DNA from: Flaccisagitta enflata
Taxonomy: Eukaryota > Chaetognatha > Sagittoidea > Aphragmophora
Reading direction: 5' to 3'
DNA length: 64,000 nucleotides
Assembly: GCA_965153355.1 (NCBI GenBank)
Contig: OZ231127.1
Coordinates: 69,192,001-69,256,000, forward strand
Shown here: positions 47,581 to 61,062 of the stretch, in pieces
Position numbering within the stretch: the stretch's first letter is position 1
Layout of the letters: each line of letters begins with the position of its first letter
The notes under the pieces: generated by a model
What the model was told of the DNA's origin: nothing
The model's input: only the letters and a program-made list of their open reading frames with translations
Databases searched by the model: none
Position numbers and translations under genes: made by a program

Positions 47581-48311
47581 CGGGGTTTTTCACATCAAGT
47601 GACACCAAAGAAAACATTGCCATTAAACTTTTGAATATGATAGATCAATTCTGAAGAAAAAAATTATGCAGAAAATATTTCAAATTTTTAGTCACCAAAT
47701 TTCAAAGACCTGAGTTGAGAACTCTGATTTCCACATCATTTCAAAGGTATTTTTTAGAATTTAAAGACTAGAAATATAGCGCAAAAAACTTACTATTTGA
47801 TACCCGCAGAAAAACTTCACATTACTGATACTGAAATTCTGTTCATCCCTTTTTGTCTAATATTATGGCGTAGACTTACAAATGAAAATTTTGATATCTT
47901 TTTTGTTTTTAGTTGCGTGCTACGCGACTCTATACTCCGCTTTGTCCGTCCGTCCGTCGGTCGGTTGGTTGGTTGGTTGGTCGGTTGGTTGGTTGGTCCC
48001 CATTTTACTTTTTTTTTGTTTTTGCGGTCTTTGGCCTCACTGCTCTTTGCCAAATGCTTTAGTAACTCGAATACTGCCCCTGCCCACCCGCACGCAACTG
48101 AGGTAGCCGTGTTTTTGGCCTTGTTGGAAAATAAATTGACTGTTATTCAAATTGGGCTGTTGATTAAAGTTCATCACCCAGCTCTATGAAATTTTTCTAC
48201 AAAAAAATTAGAACTCTTTTTCTGCGTAAAATTTTTTTCAGAATTGATTTATGACAATTCAAAGTCATATGGCAACGTTTTCTTTTGTGTTATTTGATGT
48301 GAAACACTCTG
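47581..48311. mobile_element. TA-flanked foldback element carrying an AGTCGCG-family insertion
   Basis: Left TTTTTCACATCAAGTGACAC and on pairs with the right end around 48195-48311 (TTGATGTGAAACACTCTG); CAATTCTGAAGAAAAAAATT also pairs. TA on both sides (47579-47580, 48312-48313). The hinge contains the complete AGTCGCG element 47911-48125, so that element was probably inserted later. Confidence 0.75.
47911..48125 (+). repeat. AGTCGCG-hairpin family member, complete
   Basis: AGTTGCGTGCTACGCGACTC hairpin, CCGTCCGTCGGTCGGTTGG tract, TTTGCGGTCTTTGGCCTCAC, TGCCCCTGCCCACCCGCACG, CAACTGAGGTAGCCG and the GGCCTTGTT end. The best full-length representative together with 62471-62664. Confidence 0.85.
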
Positions 48312-48750
48312 TAAATAGGTTCATCACTTATTACTTGATAGATGGATTGGCTTGAAAACTTCAGATGGATGTATGGATTGATTAAGAAATGGGTTTGTCA
48401 GATGTAATACATTGTACAGGAAATTTGTTTCACAAATTGATAGATCAGACGAACAGAAAGATTGATTGAAAGTTGGATCGTTCAGATGGAGACATCAATT
48501 GATGACAAATTGATCAGACGGGCAGATGAATGGAATGACATATAGATTGTTCAAATGGCGTTTCCTACACAAAGAGACAACAAGGTCATTAGACCAACGT
48601 CGCGTGCGTCGACATTTTCAGAAAAAGTCAGACAGATAAACCCACAGACAGACAGACAAACTAAATTTTTCAATGTGACCTTCTATTGGCTATCTACTTC
48701 AAGTGTTTTCTCTGATGTTCAAAAATGTATAAAACGGATTAAAATGGATT

Positions 48751-48979
48751 AACAAGTGACGCGGGGTCACAATATTGTCGCGGACGGGTGGTCAGGGGCA
48801 TCCAACCCCCATCCATACCCCAAATTCGCCACATATACACATTATTATTTTTGCACTTTTCAACTCGTGTCCACGGACCAACGGACCGATGGACCAACAG
48901 ATGGACCAACGGACCAACAGATGGACTGACGAACCGACGGACGGACAAAACTTCTTATAGAGTTGCGTGTCCGCAACTA
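48751..48979 (-). repeat. AGTCGCG-hairpin family member
   Basis: AACAAGTGACGCGGGGTCAC, TGTCGCGGACGGGTGG, CAGGGGCATCCAACCCCCAT, GGACCAACGGACCGATGGAC tract, then TTATAGAGTTGCGTGTCCGC. Matches 10551-10752 and 17561-17690. Confidence 0.8.
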
Positions 48980-49007
48980 AAAACCATTTTGAGAATCATG
49001 TGAAAAT

Positions 49008-49425
49008 GGTCACGAATTTCATTCTTATCTCGATATTTCATGATTGGTCAGGCACAATGGCATCTTGTGATTTTTTTTGGTTTTCTTACACTTTTCTCCC
49101 TGCGCTACTGTGCTACTTTGAGGAATTTTGTTTGTAGGTCTATCCGTCGGTTCGTTGGTCGAGGACTCTTTGTTTGGCATTAACAGACCGTCATAGTGGA
49201 ATGTAACTGTACCAGGATCAAGAGTTACTCTGACGAACAAAAAGATGGTCAACAAAACACTCAAATAGAATTCTTTTACAAAAAAAAAAAAAAAAAAGCA
49301 GTTGTCCTCTCCGGTGGTTTCGCGAGAGAATGGTCACGATTTGTCTTATCTCAATATTTCATGACAGGTCATGAGTGAGCGAAAGCGTTTTCTTGTGCTT
49401 TTTCGCTTCCTTGCGCTTTTTTTAT
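49008..49425. repeat. Direct repeat pair flanking 230 bp
   Basis: Blocks with AATGGTCACGA, CTTATCTC(G/A)ATATTTCATGA and GGTCA occur at about 49010-49055 and again at about 49328-49370. A 19-bp poly-A lies between them. Confidence 0.6.
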
Positions 49426-49516
49426 GCGCCCTGGACTGTCACAATATGGCAAGAAACCATTAGCATGGACACACCAAAGCTAAATCAATATCGTGAGAGG
49501 AATTCTTTTTATATAT

Positions 49517-49820
49517 GGCGCTCACGCGACTCAATATCCCGCTTTGTCGGTTGGTCCATCTATTATCCATTCGTCTGTAAGGCCATGATATTTTTTGCAG
49601 CAAATGCCTGTCTAGCCAATTGGCACGAATGATTATTTAGACTTATAAGTCGCGTGCTAAGCGACCCTACACCCCGCTTTGTCGGTCCATCTGTCTGTCC
49701 GTCCGTCCGTCACACTTTACTTTTTTTGTTTTTGCGGTCTTAGGCCTCGCTGCTCCAGCTCAAATGATCAATGGACTTCAAATACAGTCCCTGCCCACCC
49801 GCACGCGACTGGGGCAGTCC
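49517..49820 (+). repeat. Two adjacent AGTCGCG-family members
   Basis: A short fragment at 49517-49560 (CACGCGACTCAATATCCCGC, GTCGGTTGG) and a fuller copy at 49648-49820 (AGTCGCGTGCTAAGCGACCC, GTCCGTCCGTCC, TTTGCGGTCTTAGGCCTCGC, CCGCACGCGACTGGGGCAGT). Confidence 0.75.
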
Positions 49821-49859
49821 GAGTATGAAGCCATTTGAAGGCGTCTTTCTCACAGCACG

Positions 49860-49985
49860 GACATCGGAGGCTAGAACAGGATAATGTGGCAGTAGGGACT
49901 TATTTCCCACGATAATGAGATTGGAAGGACTACTCAGGTAGGATAATGTGGCGTCAGGGACTTTTTTCTCACGAGAGGTGGATTT
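49860..49985. repeat. Short tandem duplication, about 68-bp period
   Basis: CAGGATAATGTGGC and AGGGACTT(A/T)TTTC.CACGA occur twice in the same order. Confidence 0.6.
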
Positions 49986-50442
49986 GGTAGACTTTATAAC
50001 TTGAACACTACGTACCAATATACGGACCAGCAGAGAAACAGAGGGATGGGCCGCCAGACGGATATAAAGTCTCTTTTCTATCGTCACCAGCACATGACTG
50101 TAAATTCCTACAGAATGAATGACGGGTCCAGAATACGGAATGACGGATTCTCGTCATATCAGATTTGTTTCTTGGCTCTGGTTCTAAGCATTGAGGTGGG
50201 AAATAAATTCCTTTTGCTCAGTGGGCAAATTTACCATTCACTTTTTATGGCACACAGTTCAGCTCCGATAATACCGCTGAAGTTGGGAAAGAAAAAAAGA
50301 GAAATGTTATTTCAAAATGTGCTTCAAAACAGAAATATTTCATAATTAAGGTTAAGTATATACATGTTTTATTGTGGACAATGTGTCAAATACGTTTCTC
50401 TTATCGGCGCTGACGTCTTATGGTCATGATCTGACCTTCGTG

Positions 50443-50588
<146 letters not shown>

Positions 50589-50713
50589 GTGTGAGTGTGG
50601 CGGAACATCCCTCTCAACAATTGGTGTTGTTCTCAAATATTTCATGATACAAATAAAATAAGATACCTAAAATCTTTCCTCCAGTCTAGGTCGTCATCGC
50701 TCCTATCGTACTG

Positions 50714-50837
<124 letters not shown>

Positions 50838-50879
50838 GAGAGAAAACTGGATAACTTGCCAGAAAGAGTCTTCATTTGT

Positions 50880-51014
50880 TTATTCATTCACTCATTCATT
50901 AATTCATTTATTCATCCACTCATTCATTCATTCATTCATTCATTCATTCATTCATTCATTCATTTATTCATCCATTCATTCATTCATTCATTCATTCATT
51001 CATTCATTCATTCA
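50880..51014. repeat. (ATTC)n microsatellite
   Basis: About 33 ATTC units with a few substitutions, 170 bp upstream of the GPCR start codon. Confidence 0.95.
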
Positions 51015-51185
51015 AATCAATCTTTACTGATTGATTTGTTTTGTTTCCCTTCCAGCATCCCAATGCCAGGAGACCACATATTGTTATAACTCTTGACACT
51101 TTTCATCCATCATTTTCCACCTTAAAAGAAGAAAAACGCATTACTGATCCACGAAAAAAAAGAAAGAAACGAAAAGAAAAAAACT

Positions 51186-51594
51186 ATGAAAACCTTCGGT
51201 GACAAATTAGACTCGAGTCTCCATTCCAATACAGTTGACCCGGGCCGTGACCTTACCTTGAATCTCACTTCCACGCTAATAGGCCTACAACCCGACCTTT
51301 CCTCGACGAATCTCGGCGCGACTTTGGTCGACCTACGACGTGACCTAACCTCAAATTGGATCGACCAACGATCTAACCTTACCTTGAACGCCGACTCAAC
51401 AGACTTTCTTTTCAATTCGAATGTCGCAGAGTACGAGTCTTTGGCTATATTGAATTCCTCCATTAGACAGACGAATTTGACTTCTGTCACGACGGCGTTG
51501 AATGTTTCTTTCGAGGCGGCGACTTGGAATATTTCATCCTTCGCCATCGCCACCGTCAGCGTGGAACGCGCCACCACCGTCGGACTGCTTCTAG
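51186..51594 (+). CDS. Aminergic-type rhodopsin-family GPCR, coding exon 1 (N-terminal ectodomain)
   Basis: 136 codons plus one base. ATG 51186 is the first in-frame ATG and lies in an A-rich context. The product is a Ser/Thr/Asn-rich extracellular tail without a signal peptide, as usual for class A receptors. It has six N-glycosylation sequons (Asn26, 64, 90, 97, 106, 115). It ends hydrophobic (TVGLLL), the start of transmembrane helix 1. Donor CTAG|GTACGA after 51594 is phase 1 and joins exactly to 55699 to give GLLL-G-ILNLWTFIGN. A TA-flanked foldback element begins 90 bp into the following intron. I chose this exon because composition, phase and position fit; an upstream non-coding exon is possible. 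Confidence 0.72.
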
Positions 51595-51684
51595 GTACGA
51601 TTCGCCTATTCAGTCGTAAGCACGTGAGTTTACAGGTCAATCTAATCGTTGGTTGGTTGGACTGTCCGTCTGTCCATCGGTCTA

Positions 51685-52291
51685 CCGGGTGTTCAATCTC
51701 GACTGGGAAAAAGTATTAAGCTTTTACTCTCGGGTGCTTCTTCTTAATGACTTTGAATACATTTTTTTATGTAGTTTTTTTATGTCTGACGTTTTTTGTG
51801 TCAAAATTCATTGGTCTGTGTCAAATATTTTGTCCACAACATCAATTTAAAGTAAAACAAATATTCATGGCTGAAGCTCAATTTATCCCTTATTCATCAG
51901 AATTTTTTTTCTCATATTTTCTTTCATTTTTGATCGGTTTGAGCTACAAATGTCAAAATAGTATTGAAGAAAAGAAGTAATAAAAAGTTTGTTGAAAATA
52001 TATCTTCAACCAAGACCAATCTGACATTCATTGCTCAATCCAATAAGAAATAAGAGCAAAGCAAAGAAAAACAACTTTGATAAATTAAGGCCAAATTAAG
52101 CTTCATCTGAAAATGCTTCTTTTACTTCAAATTGATGTTGTGGACAAAACATTTGACACAGACCAATGAAATTTTGACACAAAAAACGTCAAACATAGTA
52201 CTACATAAAAAAAATGAATTCCAAATCATCGAGAAGAGGCATCTGAGAGTAAAAGCTTAATACTTTTTCCCAGTCGAGATTGAACACCCGG
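51685..52291. mobile_element. TA-flanked foldback element in GPCR intron 1, 607 bp
   Basis: CCGGGTGTTCAATCTCGACT on the left is inverted exactly at the right end. The arms continue through AGTATTAAGCTTTTACTCTC and TTGATGTTGTGGACAAAA-type blocks for about 180 bp. TA on both sides (51683-51684, 52292-52293). Confidence 0.85.
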
Positions 52292-52293
52292 TA

Positions 52294-53329
52294 CTCTACT
52301 GAATTAATCCGCTGCACTTTTTGGCGTTTTTGTTGATCGTTAGCCATTTCCTTGTGCCCCTGCCTAATTATCAAAACTGACAATAAATGACCCCCGCTCA
52401 CCGACATGCCGTGTGTTTTTCATATAGGCCCATAGATGAAAATGAGTAATATTAACCATTTTGAATTTTTACTTAATCATTGCACCTGCAATCGGGGATG
52501 TGGAAGCTGTTTACCGCTTTTATTTTGGTGGGTTGGTACTGAATATTGAAGCAGAGGTGGAAGCGGAAGCGGTGGAAGCGGTATGAGAATCGACCGTTCC
52601 ACATTCCTATACGTACGTGTGCAACAAGTCTAGCCGCGTGCAAAAGACTGAGACTGTAAGTCGGTAACTCTGAGCTTGTTAGACTGAGAAATCCGCTTGG
52701 AGTTTCTTTAATCGCGTGAACAAATATAACCTCCAAGATGCAAATTGAGATGATGAGGCTTTTCCCTCTTCGCAATCATTCGAGCACCTGCGACGCCCCA
52801 GAGAGTAACAAGGCCAAGTTATGGCAAATATGTGCGCCTCACTGATTAAGAACTAATGAATGAACGTTTTTGATAAATGATCATTTTGAATGAAAGAATG
52901 CATGAATGAATGTACGGCCAAATGAAAAGGCAGGCGAGGCAAGAGGAATCAAGAAATAAATTCAAATCGTCCGTTTTTCGTAGTAATTAATGCGTGACGG
53001 AAGACCGATCAACCAACGAACCGACATAACCTCTTTTAGATGCGCGACGACGCACTTAAAAAACCGCGCCTCAATCATCTATTTTAATGCGGGAGGCTCC
53101 ATATGGCGTAGAGTGACGGGAAAATCAAATAGAAATGTGAGGGCTGGTGCTACCAATATTAAAGAAAAGGTAAGGAACCATGAAAGGCAATAAGAGTTGG
53201 AGAGCTATTTATGGTATCGTGACGGGCACCATGACTGGGGTACCGGAATAATAAGCGCCTCAGTGGAAGCGCGAAAAACAGAAGCTTTGGAATGGTAAGC
53301 GCGAGAAACATAAGCGCCCTACAGTCAAT
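52294..53329. other. Intron sequence, no gene
   Basis: Within GPCR intron 1. A scrap of the AACAAGGCC / GTCGCAC family is recognisable between 52808 and 53060 (AACAAGGCCAAG, ACCGATCAACCAACGAACCG, GCGCGACGACGCACTTA), interrupted by other sequence. Confidence 0.5.
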
Positions 53330-53910
53330 AGTCGCAAAAGCGTTAGATGGTCAGCGGTACCCGTGCCCTGCCTGAGTAGGTTGTGGTTAAAGTTGAGGGG
53401 GGAGCAGGGCAGCGGCCCCGAAGGGGTCGATGACCTATGCTTTCACACATATGGAGGATTTTCTCCTTCTCCTCTTCCTCCTCCTCCGTCTGTCCCCCCC
53501 CTCAAATCCCAGTCTCGAGGCCCAAATTCCAGTCTCGAGACCCAAATCCCAGTCTTGAGGCCCAAATCCCAGCCTCAAGGCCCAAATCCTAGCCTCAAGG
53601 CCCAAATCCTAGCCTGGAGGCTGAGTTTTGGGCCTCGAGGCCGGGATCTGGGCCTCTTGGCTGAGATTTTGACGTTGAGGCTGAGATTTAGGCTTCAAGA
53701 CTGAAATCTGGGCCTCCAGGCTAGGATTTGGGCCTTGAGGCTGGGATTTGGGCCTCAAGACTGGGATTTGGGCCTCGAGACTGGAATTTGGGCCTCGAAA
53801 CTGGAATTTGAGGGGGCGGGTACGGACGTAGAAGGAGGAGGAGGAGAAGGAGAAAATCCCCCATATGTGTGAAAGCATAGGTCATCGACCCCTTCGGTGC
53901 CGCTGCCCAA
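53330..53910. repeat. GGTACCCG-box element with inverted minisatellite, complete
   Basis: Left module: ATAGTCGCAAAAGCGTTAGA, TGGTCAGCGGTACCCG, TGCCCTGCC, then GCGGCCCCGAAGGGGTCGAT, GACCTATGCTTTCACA. Then units of about 20 bp (GAGGCCCAAATCCCAGTCTC), first in one orientation (53505-53620) and then in the other (53625-53815). The last part mirrors the left box (TGTGAAAGCATAGGTCATCG, ACCCCTTCGGTGCCGCTGCC). The whole thing can fold on itself. Lies in GPCR intron 1. Confidence 0.8.
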
Positions 53911-54001
53911 AAGCACAAGAATAATAAGCCATGAGATGACATGTGCCCGGAAAGAAACTGAGAGACGGGACAGCGATTTACAATGAAAAGATCTGACGGG
54001 G

Positions 54002-54260
54002 GCACTGTGAGTGTGAGTAGGCACCGTAAATAAGAGTTTGACTTGCGAAGATTGATTATTCAAACGCTGCTAAACTTGTGTGTTTGTGCACTGTGAGTGT
54101 GAGGAGGCACCGTAAATAAGAATTTGACTTGCGAAGATTGATTATTCAAACGCTGCTAAACTTGTGTGTTTGGGCACTGTGAGTGTGAGGACGCACCGTA
54201 AATGAGAGTTCGACTCGCGAAGATTGATTATTCCCACGCCACCAAGTTTGTGTGTACGTC
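54002..54260. repeat. Tandem repeat, 86-bp unit, three copies
   Basis: Units start GCACTGTGAGTGTGAG at 54002, 54088 and 54174 and end at TAAACTTGTGTGTTTG. The third is the most diverged. Confidence 0.9.
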
Positions 54261-55621
<1,361 letters not shown>

Positions 55622-55698
55622 CCTGAAAAAAAAAATGATTAAAGACCTTCCTTTTTTCATTGATGAATAATGGCTTTGTTCATATTTCTTCCATTTAG

Positions 55699-55794
55699 GC
55701 ATTCTCAATTTGTGGACTTTCATTGGGAACATCTTAGTCTTCGTGGCAATTTTGAAAACGCCCAGTTTGCAGACCGTCTCTAATTACTTGATTG
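55699..55794 (+). CDS. GPCR coding exon 2 (transmembrane helix 1)
   Basis: 96 bp, phase 1 on both sides, acceptor CCATTTAG and donor ATTG|GTAAGA. It encodes residues 137-168: ILNLWTFIGNILVFVAILKT, then PSLQTVSNYLI. Asn147 in the FIGN motif is the conserved Asn 1.50 of class A receptors, and it lies 28 residues before Asp175 (2.50) of the next exon, the canonical distance. A 32-residue exon carrying only TM1 is short but clean. Confidence 0.88.
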
Positions 55795-56266
55795 GTAAGA
55801 CAAAAAATTTTTCAACTGTTTCATGCGTTTCAAATTGTTATGTTATCTTTATGAGCCACTTGTTCATTATGTACAAATACTTGTAGTAGTAGCGATGTCA
55901 GTCTGCTCTTTGGTCCGTCCGTCTCTCTATTGGCTCATGAAGATGGTGAATCCATATCCAGTCTGGCCAGACCAAGACAGAGACTTGAACAGCCGTATAA
56001 TACGCAGTAGCTCGTACATGCGACTGTGAGCTCTTAGTTTTTCTTTCGCTTGGCCTACGAAGGCCAAATTTCATCTTTGCTCCAATGACTTTATATGAAA
56101 AATGTAATCTCAGCCTTCGACTTTCTCCTTCGAAAACTCTTTGGTAAACGGAAAAGGAAAAAAAACGAGGGAAAGGGAAAAAAAAGTAAAATCTTGTTAT
56201 TGGATGTGAAAATCATACATTTCTGACTAGGCAAGAAGGACCGAAACTCTGAATGGCAATGAAATA
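55795..56266. other. Intron sequence, no gene
   Basis: Start of GPCR intron 2 (7.6 kb). A few GTCCGTCCGTC units near 55912 might be a remnant of the AGTCGCG family. Confidence 0.45.
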
Positions 56267-56268
56267 TA

Positions 56269-56868
56269 CAGTGGGGTTCGTGGAATAACAGCCTAAACTG
56301 GAGGAATGTATTTAAGTGTCTTAATTTCATTTGACAAATTTGATATTTGAAATATAAGTTGTTCACTTGATGCTTTTGTCCCTGAGTTTTTCGGTTGCTA
56401 TGGAAACCAAAATTATTTTTTTGAACATTTATAACAACTAGAATATCAATGTTTTGACAAGTATTATCAGGGAACATTGCTCAGAATTAAATTTGCTACA
56501 ACTTTCCCACAGTATGTCCTGTAAGAATATTGCTCGTTTAGCCGTTGCTAGGGAGCATCATTTAGCGGTTGCTAGGTGTGATGCCCCCTAGCAACGGCCA
56601 AACTAGCAATATTTCTACAGAACATACTGTGGGACAGTTGTAGCAAATTTAATTTTAAGCAATGTTCCCAAAATATTTCTCAAAATATTGATATTTTAGT
56701 GGTTATAAATGTTTGAAAAAATAATTTTGGTTTCCATAGCAACCAAAAAACTCAGGGACAAAAGCATCGTGTGAACAACTTATATTTCAAATATCAAGTG
56801 TGTCAAATGAAATTAAGACACTTTAATACCTTCCTCCAGTTTAGGCTGTTATTCCACGAACCCCACTG
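56269..56868. mobile_element. TA-flanked perfect foldback element, 600 bp
   Basis: CAGTGGGGTTCGTGGAATAA at the left and its exact complement at the right. The arms pair nearly over the entire element (AGCCTAAACTGGAGGAA, TTGCTATGGAAACCAAAATT, GTATGTTCTGTAGAAATATT), with the hinge at about 56560-56580 inside AGCGGTTGCTAGG. TA on both sides (56267-56268, 56869-56870). The CAGTGGGG...TA end is typical of Tc1/mariner-derived MITEs. In GPCR intron 2. Confidence 0.9.
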
Positions 56869-56956
56869 TATGTGTATCAACGGGGAATAGAAAAACGTAA
56901 AAAGTAAAAGGTAAAAGGTAACAATAGAGAAAAGAGAAACAAGCTAGAATAAGATA

Positions 56957-57083
56957 AACTAGGCCAAGTAGGCCAATAAGGTGCAACGTGTGGATCGTCG
57001 AACGAATGCGATACCCGACCGACCGACCGACCGACCGACCAACCAACGGACACAGCCAGTTATAGAGGTGCTTTGTCGCACCT
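56957..57083 (-). repeat. AGTCGCG/AACAAGGCC family, GGTGCGAC subtype
   Basis: TAGGCCAAGTAGGCCAATAA, GGTGCAACGTGTGGATCGTC, a CCGACCGACCGACCGACC run, AGCCAGTTATAGAGGTGC, TTTGTCGCACCT. Nearly identical to 20857-20980. Confidence 0.85.
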
Positions 57084-57393
57084 AAGAATAGTTATCATTC
57101 ATGAGGGTTAGCGAATATCTATTCACCAAACGAATTCACGCACGAGATAGACATTGACAAAAGCCAACCAGAAACACAGACTGACAGACAAATACGCAAG
57201 TCAATAGAGAAAGGCAAAATGTTTAGACATGCACTGGATTGATAGACACACGCGCATCGATTTAAAAACAGACACGATCTGACCAACCAAAAGACACACA
57301 GAGCACACAGAGAAGCATTTGCATGGACAATCTGAAAGACAGAATGAGGCTAAAGAAGAAATCGGTACATTGTACTGAAAGACATTTTATCTC

Positions 57394-57650
57394 TTAGTCG
57401 CGGACTCGCGATGTCATAAGAGGCTTTGTCCGTCTGTCCGTCCATCCGTCCGTCGGTGCTTCAGCCCGTCTATCCCCGGTCTTTCCATCCGTCCGTGGGT
57501 GGGACCGCAGCACGTGAGTCGTAAAAGTGGAATGGCGCACTTTGGATGCTTCGGCTATGATTCTAGCTGGGTACGAGGGTATGTGTGTGTGCGAAAGGGG
57601 GAGGGAGTTGTGCGCCCCTGCCCACCCGTCTGCGACGGTATTGTAACCCC
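57394..57650 (+). repeat. AGTCGCG-hairpin family member
   Basis: TTAGTCGCGGACTCGCGATG hairpin, GTCCGTCTGTCCGTCCATCC tract, CGCCCCTGCCCACCCGTCTG, CGACGGTATTGTAACCCCGT. The GGCCTTGTT end is absent. Confidence 0.75.
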
Positions 57651-58013
57651 GTGTTACTTGTAAGTTGAATTAACACATTATATAGCTAGTTATAACCCTT
57701 CTGAGTCTATGCGATATTTGTCCATCTGTTGGTCCATTGGTGCATTGCATTGGTCTGTCTGTTGTTCCGTAATCATCTCACAGCTCCATCACATAATTCA
57801 GTAAGTGGTAGAGCAGTAGTAGCAGGGCATAGACGCATCGTTGTACCCATGCCCCCGGCCCGGGGCCCCGGGGTACTTCTTTGCATAATTTTCGCTCAAT
57901 GAATGGCGCCAAACTAATTTTTCGAGCCATCTTTCTTGCAAAATCTACGTCGGTCTACTGAGGACGTTCAGGAGATTTAGAAACAAAAGAAATGAAAGTC
58001 TTGTAAAGAGAAT
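57651..58013. other. Intron sequence, no gene
   Basis: GPCR intron 2; a CCCCGGCCCGGGGCCCCGGGG palindrome-like GC patch lies near 57850-57872. Confidence 0.5.
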
Positions 58014-58470
<457 letters not shown>

Positions 58471-58608
58471 TAATTGAATGTTTCTTGTAGACAGGAGAAT
58501 CAATGTTGCTGTCGACGACACGACGGGAATCAAGAAACGTGACGTGAAAAACAAGACACATCGCAAAATTGATTGAAAGAGGAAAGAAAATAGTCGAGAA
58601 AGCATCAG

Positions 58609-58800
58609 CCGGTCAGCGGTACCCGTGCCCTGCTTTTGTAGTTTGTGATTAAAGGTGAGAGAGAGGGCACGGCCCCTTTTTGAAGCGTAGGAATGAGGGT
58701 TGGAGAAGTAACAGTATAAGGAAAAGCAGGATATAGAGGAGAAAACTCCCCATGTTTGTGAAAGCATAGGTCATCGACCCCTTCACGGCCGTTGCCCAAA
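58609..58800. repeat. Short GGTACCCG-box element
   Basis: CGGTCAGCGGTACCCGTGCC, a reduced GGCACGGCCCC box, and the right mirror (GTGAAAGCATAGGTCATCGA, CCCCTTCACGGCCG). The minisatellite core is missing. In GPCR intron 2. Confidence 0.75.
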
Positions 58801-61062
58801 AATGTTTTAAAGGTTTCAAAAGAAAAAGATAAAAAGAAATAGATTTAAAGAGAAAATAAGGAGATTGAGAACGAAAGGAGGAGGATTGATGGATTTTTAG
58901 AGCCAAAGGTCTTGTAATATTACACTTTTGGCTGTAACACTGTCAGACTCTACCCATATTTGCGTCTCTTCACCTTACTTTTATTGCCTCACTTTGTGTT
59001 ATCGCAGGTGTGCGGCAAAATGTTGTGTTACCACTTATCTGACTTCAATACATGTTGCAGACTTTACAACAGAACTTTCATCTGAATTTGAGCCACTGAA
59101 CTTTGCTAAGATGACAATACCCGATCCAGCGGATGTTTTCTTTTTTTTTGACAGCCAAGGAAGTTGTATGGGTCATGATCGATTTCTGTCAAGAAACCCA
59201 AACATGACAATTTGATTGGTGAAGAATGATTAAAAAAAAAACAAATTTAAAACTCATAATTTGCAAGAAAAAAAAAAGCACTCTTTGCGTGTCAGGTAAA
59301 ATAATAAACAAATTTCACTTCCTTATATGTTTTTTTATGCTCGAGAGTTTCTGTTATCAATATCACAAGTGGGAAACCAGATGTTCCCCCTCCCCGTGGC
59401 AGATACACTACCATTTGTGTCTTTGTGAATTCCTCCTTCGATGTTCACACTTGTACAAGCTTACATCGCAGACACGAATTCCATTTATATTGATTTTTTT
59501 CCCTCTGCACCTGTTTTATATCACCTTTGAGGAGCGAGAAACGAGACGTTTGGTATTCGACCTCCAGATAAGATATATCCACATGACATGGCCACATGGT
59601 GTAGTATAGACCGACGATGCACAAAGAACTTACTTGAACATACCTGAAGGGTATTGGGCAGGCTGAGCAGTTAACAATTCACCATCTCTTCAGAGTTACA
59701 CTATGATGTTATACTATGATTCATTACCCATAAGCCTGCCGTGTAATTCAGTCACTCATAGATACAAGAAACAATGTTTGTAGTTTGTAAACAATTGAAG
59801 GGATCTTGTAAGCCCACGCTATGTATTTTGTCAATGGAAAAATCAAAGAAAAAAAAAAGAAAGATGAGAACCAATTTTGGATATTGATTTTCCCTCTCAA
59901 AAAAGGAAACCAAAATTTCCCGCGGGCATTTGTTAACGACTTCCGTCTCAACATAACAAGGCCAAAAGATGTCCAATAGATGCGTTCTCAGTACAAGACA
60001 ATTCAAGAAAATTGAGAGATGAAGAAATCAAGAGGAAACCCTAAAAATCACTTTGATAATTTTTCGCATTTTCAAGGGACCTACGGACACACCCTCTCGA
60101 AGAGATGCGAGAAACGTGAAAATATGGGAAAGACAACGACTAGTTGACTACCTTCCAAAGATAAGACAATGGGGAAAGAATACGAGTTTATGTTTTTAAA
60201 GGAGGATGGTTACAAGAGTGAAAACCAAAATGATGTTCAGAGGACATGTTGACATCAAAAATTTTACTCAATTTCCATAAAAAGGACATAGGAATCTCCG
60301 AAGCCAAAACACCTGCATTTACAGTCAGAGAGAACAACTGTAACAATCACTTATTGGCCTGTTGCAGGTCATCGGCCACTGGGGCCGCCACCCCATTAGC
60401 CCGAATCCAAAAAATTGGAACAATTGCGCAGCTGGAACCGCTGACCATATGAAGGCGACCTGTTACAATAATTACAGAACCAAAAAGGATAAAAAAAAGA
60501 AAAAAAAAAGAGAACGTGTAATATCGAGGAAAAAATTGAGATACAATATCTCAAGTAGGGAAAGATAATTTCAAAACCAACGTGAAAAAAAAAAAGATGA
60601 GAAGAAAAATTGTAAGATAACTGCCAGACGTCGTGTCTTCCAACCGTTTCGCTTTGAGAGGTTCCATAAAACAGGAAATGACGTGTCTGAGAGTAACACC
60701 ACCGCCAACCGTTAGATAAGGATAAGATTTTCTGAAGAACCATGAGCCAACAAGCACGCGGCTAAACGGGAGAAATCCAGACCAGCAATTAGTGTTAACC
60801 AATTAAGGAAATGGGGATTAGGGACGAGATAAGGCAAGAGAAGGAGAGTGAAAAATATAAGCCGCGTTGCTAGAGTTGAGCTTCATGAAAACCGATCTCA
60901 ACAGAACAAAGTCAAAGGCGCCTTACAAAAACTCGTGTAGGGTTGGAGAATTTGACCTTTGGGCAGGGGCAGTGACTGACTACCTAACTGGCTTGACTTG
61001 TAAAATCAGGACTCGAAATGAAAATGCCTTAGAGAGTTGATGGAGACAGGACGCCCTTTTGA
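58801..61062. other. Intron sequence, no gene
   Basis: 2.2 kb within GPCR intron 2. The open frames at 58928-59215 and 59226-59609 have no features, and no splice-consistent receptor sequence is present. Confidence 0.5.
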
